A stretch of 64,000 nucleotides of DNA from Litorihabitans aurantiacus (GTDB lineage Bacteria > Actinomycetota > Actinomycetes > Actinomycetales > Beutenbergiaceae), in assembly GCF_030161595.1 (NCBI RefSeq), contig NZ_BSUM01000001.1, positions 1,426,001 to 1,490,000 of the forward strand. The letters are read 5' to 3'. Shown here in pieces: positions 19,238-29,470 of this stretch. Position numbers and translations under genes: made by a program. Positions within the stretch are counted from its first letter, which is position 1; each line of letters starts with the position of its first letter. The notes beneath the pieces were generated by a model, which worked only from the letters and a program-made list of their open reading frames with translations, was not told the DNA's origin and did not search any database.

Positions 19238-21055
19238 GCACCGACGCACCCGCTTCGCCCCCGGCACTCCTGTCCGGTCCGGTCCGCCTGTGGGCGCCGG
19301 CCGCGAACGACGTCGAGATCGCGACCCGAGCGGGCAGGGTCCCCATGACGGCCGCCGGTGACGGCTGGTTCGAGAGCCCCGGGCTCGCCCACGGCGAGGA
19401 CTACTCCTTCCACCTCGACGGGGGCCCCGCCCGCCCCGACCCGCGCAGCGCGTGGCAGCCCGAGGGTGTGCACGGCACGAGCCGGTGGTTCGACACCGAC
19501 CGGTTCGCGTGGACGGATCGGGACTGGGCCGGCGTGGACGCCCGCGGCGCCGTGACCTACGAGCTCCACCTCGGCACGTTCACGCCGAGCGGTGACCTCG
19601 ACGGCGCGATCGGCCGGCTCGACCACCTCGTCGACCTCGGCGTGGAGATGGTCGAGCTCATGCCGGTGGCAGGTTTCAACGGCGAGCACGGCTGGGGGTA
19701 CGACGGCGTGGCGCTGTGGGCGGTGCACCACGCCTACGGCGGTCCTGAGGCGATGCAGCGCTTCGTCGACGCCGCGCACGCACGCGGCCTCGGGGTGTGC
19801 CTCGACGTCGTCTACAACCACCTCGGCCCGAGCGGCAACTACCTCGGCGAGTTCGGGCCGTACTTCACCGACACGCACGAGACCCCGTGGGGGTCGGCGG
19901 TGAACCTCGACGCCCCGGGCAGCGCCGAGGTCCGGGCCTTCGTGATCGAGAACGCGCTCCGCTGGCTGCGGGACTTCCACGTGGACGCCCTCCGGCTGGA
20001 CGCCGTCCACGCGCTGGTGGACACGTCCGAGCGCCACGTGCTGGCCGAGCTGTCGGACGCCGTCGCGGACGCCGCGGCCGAGGTCGGGCGACCGCTCTCC
20101 TCGTGGCCGAGTCGGACCTCAACGACGTCGTCATGGTCACGCCGACCGCGCAGGGCGGTCGGGGGATGACGGCGCAGTGGGACGACGACGTGCACCACGC
20201 CCTGCACGCGATGCTCGAGCACGAGCGGCACGGCTACTACGTCGACTTCGGAGACGCGGCCACCTTCGCCACGGCGGTCGAGGACGTCTTCGTGCACGCC
20301 GGGACCTTCTCGACCTTCCGCGGCGAGACCTGGGGCGCCCCCGTCCCGGCCGACGTCGACCTGCGATCGTTCGTGGTCTTCTCCGCGAACCACGACCAGA
20401 TCGGCAACCGCGCGACCGGTGACCGCCCCGGGGGCGGGACGGGACGCCGTCGCGCGAACCCGCCGTGCAGGCGGCCGCGGCCGCCCTCGTGCTGCTCTCG
20501 CCGTTCACCCCCATGATCTTCATGGGTGAGGAGTGGGCCGCCACGAGCCCGTTCCAGTTCTTCACCGACCACCCCGAACCCGAGCTCGGCGAGGCCGTCT
20601 CCCGCGGGCGGGCGAGCGAGTTCGGGACGCACGGCTGGGACGAGGACGTCGTCGTTCCGGATCCGCAGGACCGCGAGACCTTCCTGCGCTCCCGGCTCCG
20701 GTGGGACGAGGTGGACGAGCCCGAGCACGCCCGGATGCTGGCCTGGCACCGCGACCTGATCGCGCTGCGGCGCACGCAGCCCGCGCTCCAGACCCACCGG
20801 CGCGACCACGTCTCCGTCGAGGTCGGGACGGATGCGGAGGGCGGTGACGCGTGGGTCGCACTGCACCGACGCGATGCCGGTGCGGTCGGCCCCGGAGTGA
20901 CGACCGTCGTCAACCTCCGGGAGACCGGTACCACCGTCCCGATCCGGAGCGTCGCCTCGCTGCTGGAGTGGGACGGAGGCGGACGCACCGTCCGCACGCC
21001 CGACGAGGTCGTCCTGCCGCCCCGGAGCGTGGTGGTGCTGTCAACCGCCTCGTGA
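19234..21055 (+). CDS. treZ: Malto-oligosyltrehalose trehalohydrolase (two frameshifts)
   Basis: A GH13_10 enzyme that releases trehalose from the TreY product (EC 3.2.1.141), finishing the TreYZ route. N-terminal CBM48-like domain (VRLWAPAANDVEI), then GWGYDGVALWAVH, CLDVVYNHLGPSGNYL, DFHVDALRLDAVHAL (nucleophile), LLVAESDLND (acid Glu) and SANHDQIGNRATGD (transition-state Asp), and finally LSPFTPMIFMGEEWAATSPF, diagnostic of TreZ. The reading frame breaks near 20085-20100 and in the G run at 20430-20434, each by a missing base. Restored length is 607 residues. The ATG overlaps the treY stop. Confidence 0.93.
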
Positions 21056-21104
21056 GAGGTGAGCAACAGTGATCATTTCGTCGTCGCACAGCCATATTCA
21101 GTCA

Positions 21105-21133
21105 TTGACCTGACGCCGAAGCTCGGCCATGCT
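21105..21133 (+). promoter_or_regulatory. Putative promoter of the first GH20 gene
   Basis: TTGACC (21105-21110), a 17-nt spacer, then CATGCT (21128-21133). It lies in an unusually A+T-rich stretch that begins right after the treZ stop, about 60 nt before the SD GGAGGG and ATG at 21195. Spacing is ideal, the -10 is weak. Confidence 0.4.
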
Positions 21134-21194
21134 CGACCCACCACGACGGGCGACGGGGTGGGCGTGCACGCGCGCTCCCCGCAGGGAGGGCGGC

Positions 21195-23852
21195 ATGACG
21201 ATCACACCTGCACGACGACGAGTGGCTCCGGCGGTCGTCGGAGCTCTGCTGGGGTCGGTGACACTCGCCGCGATCCCGGCGTCGATGTCACCGGCGACCG
21301 CGGCTCCGGCCCCGGCCCCCGCTCCGGTGACGACCACGATCGACGACCGGGCCCTGACCGGTACGGCCCGATTCGCGTACGAGGGTCGCTGGACCACCGG
21401 ATCCGGGCTCGGCGACGGTTGGCACGCCGGGACGGAGACCTACACCGACGGCACGGCGAGTCAGAGCGTGACTCTCACCTTCACCGGGACGCGGGCGGTG
21501 GTCCTGGGCGCGAAACACCCGAACCACGGGATCGCGGAGATCACCGTCGACGGCGAGCAGGTCGCCGACTTCGACGGCTACGCGACCCAGATCACCCACG
21601 GCCAGACGATCGTCGACACCGGCGACCTCGACCAGGGCGAGCACACCGTGACGATCTCCTACCCCGGGATCAAGAATCCCGCCGCCGGCGGCCTCGGAGG
21701 GCAGGTCGACCGCGCCGAGATCACCGGCGAGGCACCGGTCGACTCGCCGTGGGTCGCGATCCCTCATCCTCAGGAGCTCGACCTCGCGGACGCCCCGGCC
21801 TGGTCACCCGGTGATCTGACGCGGATCCTGATCCCGGAGGTGGGCGACGACGGTCTCCTCGCCGAAGCCGAGCGACTCAGCAGCGAGATGGCTCAGATCA
21901 CGGACCGGGAGGCCCCCGAGATCGTGATCGGTGACGAGGGACGGGCGACCCCGTCCGACGTCGTGCTGCAGGTGGGGGACGTGGCGGTCAGCGACGATCC
22001 CGAGGCGTACACCGTCACGGTCGGCACGGGCGTCCGCGTCCTCGGCGAGTCGACGGAGGGCGTGTTCCGCGGGACTCGGCAGCTCGTCCAGAACCTGACG
22101 GCGACGGACGGGGTGCCGGCGGGCGTCGCCTCCGGGACGCCCGCCGTCGTCGAGCGCTCGCTCCACCTCGATGCGGCCCGGAAGTTCTACTCCAAGGAGT
22201 GGATCATCGACGAGCTCCACGACGCCGCGTACGTCGGGCTGAACACCTTCCAGTTCCACTTCTCGGAGAACGAGGGCTTCCGCATCGAGTCCGATCGCTA
22301 CCCCCAGGTGGTCTCCGAGGAGCACCTGACCAAGGAGGACGTCCGCGAGATCCTCGCCGTCGCGAAGAGCCTGCACATCGACGTCGTCCCCTCCCTCGGG
22401 ATGCCCGGCCACCTGGAGCAGGTCCTGAAGCAGTTCCCCGAGCTGCAGCTGCGCGAACGCAACGGCGACCTCGTCCGCGGCGCACTCGACGTCACCGAGC
22501 CCGAGGCGGTGGAGCTCGCCCTCGACCTCGTCGACGAGTACGTCGACCTCTTCCCCGATGCGGAGTACTGGAACATCGGGGCGGACGAGTTCGTCCAGTT
22601 CTGGCGCATGCAGGACTACCCGATCCTGAACGACGCCGCGGTGGAGCGATTCGGCCCCGGGGCGAACGGCTTCGACATGCTCACCGACTTCGCCAACACC
22701 ATCGCCGGGCGCCTGCGCCAGGAGGGCCTCGTCCCCCGGGTCTGGAACGACGGGATGTTCCGCGGATCTGTCGTCGAGCTGGACGACGACATCCAGATCA
22801 ACTGGTGGACGCAGCACGACGGTCGGATGGCGACGCTCGACCGGGTGCTCGGCACGGGGGCCACGGTGGTCAACTTCTCCGACGACTTCTTCTACTACGT
22901 CCTCGACCAGGCCGCCGAGTACAAGTACCCCACCGCCGCGAGGATCTGGAACGCCGACTGGCGCCCCGGAGTCTTCCCCCGGATCCAGCGGGACGACGCG
23001 AAGCCGCAGATCATGCCGTCGCCCTACAGCGACCAGCTCCGAGGCGTGTCGTTCGCGATCTGGTCGGACCGACCCGAGGCGGAGAGCGAGGAGCAGGTCT
23101 CCCGCGGGATCCGGGAGCCTCTCCGGGCGATGGCGGAGCGCTCGTGGAACGACGGATCCGTGCTGACGCTCGAGCGCTTCGCCGAGGTCGACCGCGCGCT
23201 CGGTCGGGCTCCGGGGATCGACGAGCCGCTGGGTGCTCCGGGGACCGTCACGGTCCTGCCCGAGGGCGAGGTCACGACGCCGTTCGCCGACGTCGCCCCG
23301 GACCAGCAGTTCGCCGCCGACATCGCCTGGCTCGCGCAGCGCGGCATCACCACCGGATGGGACGAGCCCGACGGCACCCGCACCTTCCGACCGCTCACGC
23401 ACCTCAACCGCGACGCCATGGCGGCCTTCCTGCACCGACTGGCCGGCAGCCCCGAGGTCACCCGACCCGCGACCTCACCGTTCGCCGACGTGGCCGAGAG
23501 CGACCAGTTCTACGACGAGATCCTCTGGCTCCACCAGCAGGGCATCTCCACCGGCTGGCAGGAGGCCGACGGCACCCGCACGTTCCGACCGCTCGAGCCC
23601 ATCGCCCGCGACGCGATGGCCGCCTTCCTCTACCGCCTCGCCGACGCCGAGGACGCACCCGTGACCACGACGCCGTTCACCGACGTCGCCCCCACCGACC
23701 AGTACGCCACCGAGATCGCCTGGGCCGCCCGCACCGGCATCACCACCGGCTGGACCGGCAACGACGGCACCGCCCTCTACCGACCGCTCGAACCCATCAA
23801 CCGCGACGCCATCGCCGCCTTCCTCCACCGGTTCGACGTGCGCGCCTCCTGA
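21195..23852 (+). CDS. Secreted GH20 beta-hexosaminidase-like enzyme with SLH-like repeats, copy A
   Basis: 885 residues. Signal peptide (about residues 1-40, ending near SMSPATAAPAP), a beta-sandwich module (~45-165; TLTFTGTRAVVLGAKHPNHG, a galactose-binding-like fold by eye), a GH20b-type domain (~185-310; GVRVLGESTEGVFRGTRQLV), the catalytic barrel (~315-660) with FHFSENEGFRIES, SLGMPGHLEQ and WNIGADEF (catalytic pair D464-E465), then three ~60-residue SLH-like repeats (TPFADVAPDQQFAADIAW, TGW..DGTRTFRPL, RDAMAAFLHRL) from about 695 to the end. It should cleave terminal N-acetylhexosamines, possibly from host glycans or peptidoglycan, while anchored to the wall; the exact linkage is unknown. 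ATG 21195 has GGAGGG four bases upstream. Confidence 0.88.
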   Translation: MTITPARRRVAPAVVGALLGSVTLAAIPASMSPATAAPAPAPAPVTTTIDDRALTGTARFAYEGRWTTGSGLGDGWHAGTETYTDGTASQSVTLTFTGTRAVVLGAKHPNHGIAEITVDGEQVADFDGYATQITHGQTIVDTGDLDQGEHTVTISYPGIKNPAAGGLGGQVDRAEITGEAPVDSPWVAIPHPQELDLADAPAWSPGDLTRILIPEVGDDGLLAEAERLSSEMAQITDREAPEIVIGDEGRATPSDVVLQVGDVAVSDDPEAYTVTVGTGVRVLGESTEGVFRGTRQLVQNLTATDGVPAGVASGTPAVVERSLHLDAARKFYSKEWIIDELHDAAYVGLNTFQFHFSENEGFRIESDRYPQVVSEEHLTKEDVREILAVAKSLHIDVVPSLGMPGHLEQVLKQFPELQLRERNGDLVRGALDVTEPEAVELALDLVDEYVDLFPDAEYWNIGADEFVQFWRMQDYPILNDAAVERFGPGANGFDMLTDFANTIAGRLRQEGLVPRVWNDGMFRGSVVELDDDIQINWWTQHDGRMATLDRVLGTGATVVNFSDDFFYYVLDQAAEYKYPTAARIWNADWRPGVFPRIQRDDAKPQIMPSPYSDQLRGVSFAIWSDRPEAESEEQVSRGIREPLRAMAERSWNDGSVLTLERFAEVDRALGRAPGIDEPLGAPGTVTVLPEGEVTTPFADVAPDQQFAADIAWLAQRGITTGWDEPDGTRTFRPLTHLNRDAMAAFLHRLAGSPEVTRPATSPFADVAESDQFYDEILWLHQQGISTGWQEADGTRTFRPLEPIARDAMAAFLYRLADAEDAPVTTTPFTDVAPTDQYATEIAWAARTGITTGWTGNDGTALYRPLEPINRDAIAAFLHRFDVRAS
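23275..23837 (+). repeat. SLH-like cassette, copy A of a near-identical pair
   Basis: 563 nt encoding the three SLH-like repeats of copy A. It aligns without gaps to 26003-26565 and differs at only two bases, both in one codon (GCC against AGC). The upstream catalytic regions of the two genes differ widely. Confidence 0.9.
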
Positions 23853-23896
23853 CGCGCCGAGACCACCGACCGGCAGGGCTCCACCACACCACGACG

Positions 23897-23930
23897 ACGG
23901 CGGCGGGTGCCGCGACGCACCCGCCGCCGT
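23897..23930. terminator. Hairpin between the tandem GH20 genes
   Basis: ACGGCGGCGGGTGC, loop CGCGAC, then GCACCCGCCGCCGT: a perfect 14-bp stem. It ends next to GAGGGG, the ribosome binding site of copy B, and has no T tract, so it could be a terminator of copy A or an attenuating structure for copy B. Confidence 0.55.
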
Positions 23931-23942
23931 GAGGGGATGACC

Positions 23943-26580
23943 ATGAGGACGACGACACCACGACGGCTCGTACCCGTCGTCACCGGGCTGCTGGTCGGCT
24001 CGACGCTGGTGGCGGGAGCTGCGGCGCTCGCCACCGCTCCGGCGACCGCGGCGCCGTTCGAGCGCACCGTCGACGACCGCACCCTGACGGGTTCCGCCCG
24101 CTTCGCCTACGAGGGGGCGTGGACGGACGGCTCCGGGCTCGACCAGGCGAACTGGTACGGCGGCACCGAGACCTACACGAACGGCACCACGAACCAGAGC
24201 GCGACCCTGACCTTCACGGGCACGCGGGCCATGGTCTACGGCGCTGCGCACCCGAACCACGGGATCGCCGAGGTGGAGGTCGACGGCGTCGACGTCGGGG
24301 AGTTCGACGGGTACGCCGGGACGATGACCCACGGCCAGGTCGTCGCGGACACGGGTGACCTCCCCGAGGGGGAGCACACCGTGACGATCTCCTACCCCGG
24401 CCGGAAGAATCCCGCCGCCGGCGGGCTCGGCGGGCAGATCGACCGGGCGGTGATCTTCTCGTCGGCGCCGGTCGTCGACGACTGGGTCGGGCTGCCGCGA
24501 CCGGAGCGGCTGACGCTGGACGACGGGCCGGCGTGGCTCCCCGACGAGGCCACGCGCGTGTTCCTCGACCGGGACGCGGACGAGCTCCTCGTGGTCGAGG
24601 CCGAGAGACTCAGCAGCGAGCTGGCTGCGGTCGGCGGGAGCGAGGCGGTCGAGATCGTCCTCGGTGACGAGGCGCAGATCCTGCCCTCCGACATCGTGCT
24701 GCGCATCGGCGACGTCGGCGACACCGACAGCCCCGAGGGCTACGAGATCGAGGTCGGTGAGGGTGTGGAGGTCCTCGGCGAGAGCGCCGAGGGCGTGTTC
24801 CGCGGCACGCGCCAGATCGTCCAGAACCTCGCGGCCTCGGGCGCCGTCCCAGCGGCGACGGCGAGCGGCTCCCCCGCCGTTCCCGAACGGGCGCTGCACC
24901 TGGACGCGGGCCGCAAGTACTTCACGAAGGACTGGATCATCGCGGAGCTGAGGGACGCCGCGTACGTCGGCGTGAACACGTTCCAGTTCCACTTCTCGGA
25001 GAACGAGGGCTTCCGCGTCGAGTCCGAGCGCCACCCGCAGATCGTCTCCGCGGAGCACCTGACCAAGGACGAGGTCCGCGAGATCCTCGCCGTCGCGGAG
25101 AGCCTGCACATCGACGTGATCCCCTCCCTCGGGATGCCGGGCCACCTCGAGCAGGTCCTGACGCAGTTCCCGGACCTGCAGCTGCTGGACGCCGACGGCG
25201 TCCGAGTCAAGGGTGCACTGGACATCACCCAGGACGCCGCCATGGACCTGGCGCTCGACCTCGTGGACGAGTACGTCGACCTCTTTCCCGACGCCACGGT
25301 CTGGAACATCGGCGCCGACGAGTTCGTCGACTTCACCGCGATCGAGAAGTACCCCACCCTCGAGGCGGCCGCGCAGGAGCGCTTCGGGCCCGAGGCGAAC
25401 GCCTTCGACGTGATGACGGACTTCGCCAACACGATCGCCGCTCGCCTGCGCGAGGACGGCATGGTCAGCCGCGTCTGGAACGACGGGATGTTCCGCGGGA
25501 ACGTCGTCGAGCTGGACCAGGACATCCAGGTCAACTGGTGGACGAACTACAGCGGGGGATGCGGCCGCTGGCGGTCGCGCTCGAGGCCGGTCACGCCGTG
25601 GTCAACTTCAACGACGGGCTCTTCTACTACGTGCTCGGCTTCCCCGGTGGGTACGCGCAGCCGCCGAGCGCCCGCGAGATCTGGAGCGTCGACTGGCGCC
25701 CCGGCGACTTCACCGGGCTCCCGGGCGGCGTCCGCCAGACGATCCCCGCGCCCTACGACGAGACGCTGCGCGGTGCGACCTTCGCCATCTGGTCGGACAT
25801 CCCGGCCGCCCAGACCCAGGACCAGGTCACGACCGGCATTCGAGGGCCTTTCCGGGCGATGGCCGAGCGGTCCTGGAACGGGGGTCGTCGCTGACGCTCA
25901 CGCAGTTCACCGCCGCGGACCAGGCGATCGGTCGGGCTCCGGGGATCGATGAGCCGCTGGGTGCTCCGGGCGCCGTGACGGTGCTTCCCGAGGGCGAGGT
26001 CGCGACGCCGTTCGCCGACGTCGCCCCGGACCAGCAGTTCGCCGCCGACATCGCCTGGCTCGCGCAGCGCGGCATCACCACCGGATGGGACGAGCCCGAC
26101 GGCACCCGCACCTTCCGACCGCTCACGCACCTCAACCGCGACGCCATGGCGGCCTTCCTGCACCGACTGGCCGGCAGCCCCGAGGTCACCCGACCCGCGA
26201 CCTCACCGTTCGCCGACGTGGCCGAGAGCGACCAGTTCTACGACGAGATCCTCTGGCTCCACCAGCAGGGCATCTCCACCGGCTGGCAGGAGAGCGACGG
26301 CACCCGCACGTTCCGACCGCTCGAGCCCATCGCCCGCGACGCGATGGCCGCCTTCCTCTACCGCCTCGCCGACGCCGAGGACGCACCCGTGACCACGACG
26401 CCGTTCACCGACGTCGCCCCCACCGACCAGTACGCCACCGAGATCGCCTGGGCCGCCCGCACCGGCATCACCACCGGCTGGACCGGCAACGACGGCACCG
26501 CCCTCTACCGACCGCTCGAACCCATCAACCGCGACGCCATCGCCGCCTTCCTCCACCGGTTCGACACGCGCACCGGCTGA
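23943..26580 (+). CDS. Secreted GH20 beta-hexosaminidase-like enzyme with SLH-like repeats, copy B (two frameshifts)
   Basis: Tandem paralogue of copy A with the same architecture: signal peptide (LLVGSTLVAGAAALATAPATA), beta-sandwich, GH20b-type domain, catalytic barrel (WNIGADEFVDF, pair D459-E460; FHFSENEGFRVES; SLGMPGHLEQ) and three SLH-like repeats. The frame is broken in two G runs, 25554-25558 and 25880-25884, each one base short (restored: YSGGMRPLAV and ERSWNGGSSLTLTQF). Restored length about 879 residues. Differences from copy A around the catalytic site (FTAIEKYPTL against FWRMQDYPIL after the DE pair) suggest different substrates. ATG 23943 is six bases after GAGGGG; ATG 23937 abuts it and is less likely. 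Confidence 0.85.
26003..26565 (+). repeat. SLH-like cassette, copy B of a near-identical pair
   Basis: Partner of 23275-23837 at a fixed offset of 2728 nt. Two substitutions in 563 nt, far fewer than in the flanking coding sequence, indicate recent gene conversion or cassette duplication. Confidence 0.9.
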
Positions 26581-26655
26581 AGCACCCGCTCGTCCCGCGC
26601 AGCCGACGACCGGCGCGACGGCGATCCCCGACGACGATCCACGACGGCCGGTCGC

Positions 26656-27414
26656 TCAGCGGTAGTACACCGCGAGCGGCCGGCCGTCGTGGTGCAGCAC
26701 GTCGACCGGCGTCGCGAAGACCTCGCTGAGGATCTCCGGCACCATGATCTGCTCGGGCGTCCCGACGTGGCTGATCTCGCCGTCGGCCATCGCGACGATG
26801 CGGTCGGCGTAGGCGGCGGCGAAGTTGACGTCGTGCACCACGATCACGATCGTGCGCCCCAGCTCGTCCGCCGCACGGCGCAGGTGACCCATCATCGCGA
26901 CGGCGTGCGCCATGTCGAGGTTGTTCAGGGGTTCGTCGAGCAGCACGTAGTCCGTGTCCTGCGCCAGCACCATGGCGACGTACGCGCGCTGGCGCTGACC
27001 GCCCGACAGCTCGTCCAGGAACCGGTCGGCCAGCGCGGTGACGTCGAGGAAGGCGAGGGCGTCCTCGACCTGCGCGACGTCGTGCGCCGTCATCCGCCCC
27101 TGCGAGTGCGGGAATCGGCCCATCGAGACCAGCTGACGCACCGTCAGCCGCGTGACGAAGTGGTTCTCCTGCCGCAGCACGGACAGCACGGTGGCGAGAT
27201 CGCGCGAGCGGGCGCGGGCGACGTCGAGCCCACCCACCTCCACGCGCCCGCGGTCGGCCCCCAGGAGTCGGCCCACGATGGTCAGCATCGTCGACTTGCC
27301 GGCACCGTTGGGTCCGACCAGCGCGGTGATGCCGCCGCGCGGGATCTCGAGGTCGACGGGACCGAGCGCACGCGTGTCGCCGTAGCTCTTGCAGACGTCG
27401 GTGAGGGTGATCAC
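26656..27414 (-). CDS. Iron-siderophore ABC transporter ATPase
   Basis: 252 residues with Walker A VGPNGAGKST, Q-loop LRQENHF, signature ELSGGQRQRAY, Walker B YVLLDEPLNNLD and the H-loop VVHDVNFAAAYADRI, the FepC/YclP-type wording of siderophore importers. It powers uptake through the two permeases upstream. GTG at 27414 overlaps the stop of the second permease (27411). Last gene of the SBP-permease-permease-ATPase operon. Confidence 0.92.
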   Translation of the reverse strand: MITLTDVCKSYGDTRALGPVDLEIPRGGITALVGPNGAGKSTMLTIVGRLLGADRGRVEVGGLDVARARSRDLATVLSVLRQENHFVTRLTVRQLVSMGRFPHSQGRMTAHDVAQVEDALAFLDVTALADRFLDELSGGQRQRAYVAMVLAQDTDYVLLDEPLNNLDMAHAVAMMGHLRRAADELGRTIVIVVHDVNFAAAYADRIVAMADGEISHVGTPEQIMVPEILSEVFATPVDVLHHDGRPLAVYYR

Positions 27415-28469
27415 CGCAGCCCCTTTCGCAGGAGGTGGATCAGGAACACCAGGCCGCCGACCAGCTCGATGATCACGGAGATCATCCCGCCGGCGTAGAA
27501 GACGTGGCGCAGCACGAAGTACGCCCCGAGCAGCACGGCGGTGGCCAGCAACGCCACCCCGGGGAGCATGAGCGCGTGGCGGCTGGTGGCGACGAGCTGG
27601 TAGGTGAGGGTCGCGACGACGAAGCCGAAGAACGTCATGGGGCCCACCAGCGAGGTCGAGACCGAGATGAGGACGGCGACCAGGATCAGCGCCAGCAGCA
27701 CCTCGCGGCGGTGGTTCACACCGAGGTTGGTCGCCGTCTCCCGGCCCAGCGCGACGACGTCGAGCACGTGCCGACGGCGCCACAGGACGGCACCCACGAC
27801 CACGCACACGCCCGCGGCCCAGGGCAGGTAGCTCACGTTCGAGGCGCTGATGTTGCCGAAGAGCCGCGCCGAGAGGATGTCGAACTCGCTCGGCGTCAGC
27901 AGGCGCTGCATGAAGGTCGACAGGGAGCCGAAGGCCATGCCCAGCACCACGCCCACGAGCAGCAGCACGTGCAGGTTCGCGCGCCTGCCCGAGAACAGCC
28001 AGCCGTACAGCGCCGTCGCGACGGCAACCATGAGCAGGCTCTGCAGCGCGATCTTGGGCAGCCCGTCGGTGGCGGCGATCGCCCCGGCCCCGAAGACGAA
28101 CACCAGGGCCGTCTGGATGACGCGGTAGAGCGCGTCGAACCCCAGGATCGACGGCGTCAGGATCCTGTTCGACGTCGCGGTGTGGAAGACCAGGGTGCCG
28201 ACGCCCTGGCAGAACGCCACCACGACGATCGTGCCGACCGAGGTCAGCCGCATCCCGACGATCGTGCGCCACCCCTCCGACCCGACGGGGAGCCTGTTGT
28301 CGTACAGCAGCACCCCGGCGGCGAACAGCAGCGTCAGGGCGGCGGCGCCGGCGAACGGCGCCCACCGGCGCCACGAGGTTGCAGCGGTGGTCGCGACGGC
28401 ACCACCGTCGCCCCGCCCGACGCCCGCTCGCACCGTCCGGCCGGCCCCGACGGTCGTGCGCTCAGCCAC
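27411..28469 (-). CDS. Iron-siderophore ABC transporter permease (FecCD family), second subunit
   Basis: 352 residues, about nine or ten membrane helices after a ~35-residue cytoplasmic lead. Family blocks: GVGTLVFHTATSNRILTPSI, LFGNISASN, SLVGPMTFFGFVVATLTYQL, and the C-terminal GGLVFLIHLL. It pairs with the adjacent permease as in the YclN/YclO petrobactin-type importers. GTG start overlaps the first permease by 8 nt, and its stop overlaps the ATPase. Confidence 0.9.
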   Translation of the reverse strand: MAERTTVGAGRTVRAGVGRGDGGAVATTAATSWRRWAPFAGAAALTLLFAAGVLLYDNRLPVGSEGWRTIVGMRLTSVGTIVVVAFCQGVGTLVFHTATSNRILTPSILGFDALYRVIQTALVFVFGAGAIAATDGLPKIALQSLLMVAVATALYGWLFSGRRANLHVLLLVGVVLGMAFGSLSTFMQRLLTPSEFDILSARLFGNISASNVSYLPWAAGVCVVVGAVLWRRRHVLDVVALGRETATNLGVNHRREVLLALILVAVLISVSTSLVGPMTFFGFVVATLTYQLVATSRHALMLPGVALLATAVLLGAYFVLRHVFYAGGMISVIIELVGGLVFLIHLLRKGLR

Positions 28470-29445
28470 GGCGCGTCCGCACCACGAGCGCGACGAACAC
28501 GGCGGCGCCGAGGATCCCCAGGATCATCGACGCCGGCACCTCGAACGGCATCCTCACCGTCCGGCCGACGATGTCGCACACGATCACGAGCGCGACGCCG
28601 CCGAGGCAGACCCACGGCAGGTTCGAGCGCAGGTCGTCGCCGCGCAGCAGCGAGACCATGTTGGGCACCACGAGGCCGATGAACGGGAGGAATCCGACGA
28701 CGACGGTGGTCACGCCGGTCGCGACGGCGACCAGCGCCGTGCCGAGCAGCACCACGCGCTCGTAGCGGAGCCCGACGCTCGTGGCCACGTCCTTGCCCAG
28801 TCCGGCGACGGTGAAGCGGTCCGCGACGACCATGACCACCACCACGATGACTGCGACGATCCACAGCACCTCGTAGCGGCCGCGGACGACGCTGGTGAAG
28901 CTGCCCATGAACCACGTGCCGAGCAGCTGGAGGTAGTTGGTCTGCACCGCGATCAGTGTCGCGGCCGCGCTGACCACGGCGCCCAGCATGATCCCGACGA
29001 TGGGGACCACGAGCGTCTGCCGCACCGCCACGCGCCGCAGGATCAGCATGAACACCATCGCGCCCACGAACGCGAAGGCGCTGGCGATCACCATACGGGT
29101 CGTCAGACCCGCCGTCGGGAGCAGGATGAGCGAGAGCAGCAGGCCGAGCGCCGCCCACTCGCTCGTGCCGCTGGTGGTCGGCTCGACGAACTTGTTCTGC
29201 GTCAGGAGCTGCATCACGAGTCCGCTCATCGCCATCGCACTCCCGGCGAGCACGAGGGCGAGCGTGCGCGGGACGCGGGTGATGAAGAACATCTCGGCGC
29301 CGTCGTCCGCCCCGAGGACGTCGTAGACGCCCACGAACAGCGAGGCGACGACGAGACCCAGGGTCACGACGGCGGCGGCAGGTAGCGCGAGACGGCGCGG
29401 CCACGTGGCCGCGCCGTCCCGGACGCCGATGAGCGTGGTGGTCAC
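28462..29445 (-). CDS. Iron-siderophore ABC transporter permease (FecCD family), first subunit
   Basis: 327 residues, polytopic. Recognised by RVPRTLALVLAGSAMAMSGL, the coupling motif region LVMQLLTQNKFVEPTTSGTS, and VVVGFLPFIGLVVPNMVSLLR, diagnostic of FecCD permeases. Begins 25 nt after the binding-protein stop, so it belongs to the same transcript. GTG start (VTTTLIGVRDG). Confidence 0.92.
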   Translation of the reverse strand: MTTTLIGVRDGAATWPRRLALPAAAVVTLGLVVASLFVGVYDVLGADDGAEMFFITRVPRTLALVLAGSAMAMSGLVMQLLTQNKFVEPTTSGTSEWAALGLLLSLILLPTAGLTTRMVIASAFAFVGAMVFMLILRRVAVRQTLVVPIVGIMLGAVVSAAATLIAVQTNYLQLLGTWFMGSFTSVVRGRYEVLWIVAVIVVVVMVVADRFTVAGLGKDVATSVGLRYERVVLLGTALVAVATGVTTVVVGFLPFIGLVVPNMVSLLRGDDLRSNLPWVCLGGVALVIVCDIVGRTVRMPFEVPASMILGILGAAVFVALVVRTRRG

Positions 29446-29470
29446 TGCGGGGTGCGCGGGGGTGGTGCGC

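Noticed and set aside
25554-25884. Programmed frameshifting in GH20 copy B
   Set aside because: Sites lack a slippery heptamer with downstream structure, and the same -1 loss in G/C runs is seen in many unrelated genes; copy A is intact at the corresponding places.
26639-26692. 13-bp inverted repeat (CCACGACGGCCGG/CCGGCCGTCGTGG) spanning the end of the siderophore ATPase gene as a terminator
   Set aside because: The loop is 28 nt long and the right arm is inside coding sequence; too weak to list as a terminator though it may help end converging transcripts.
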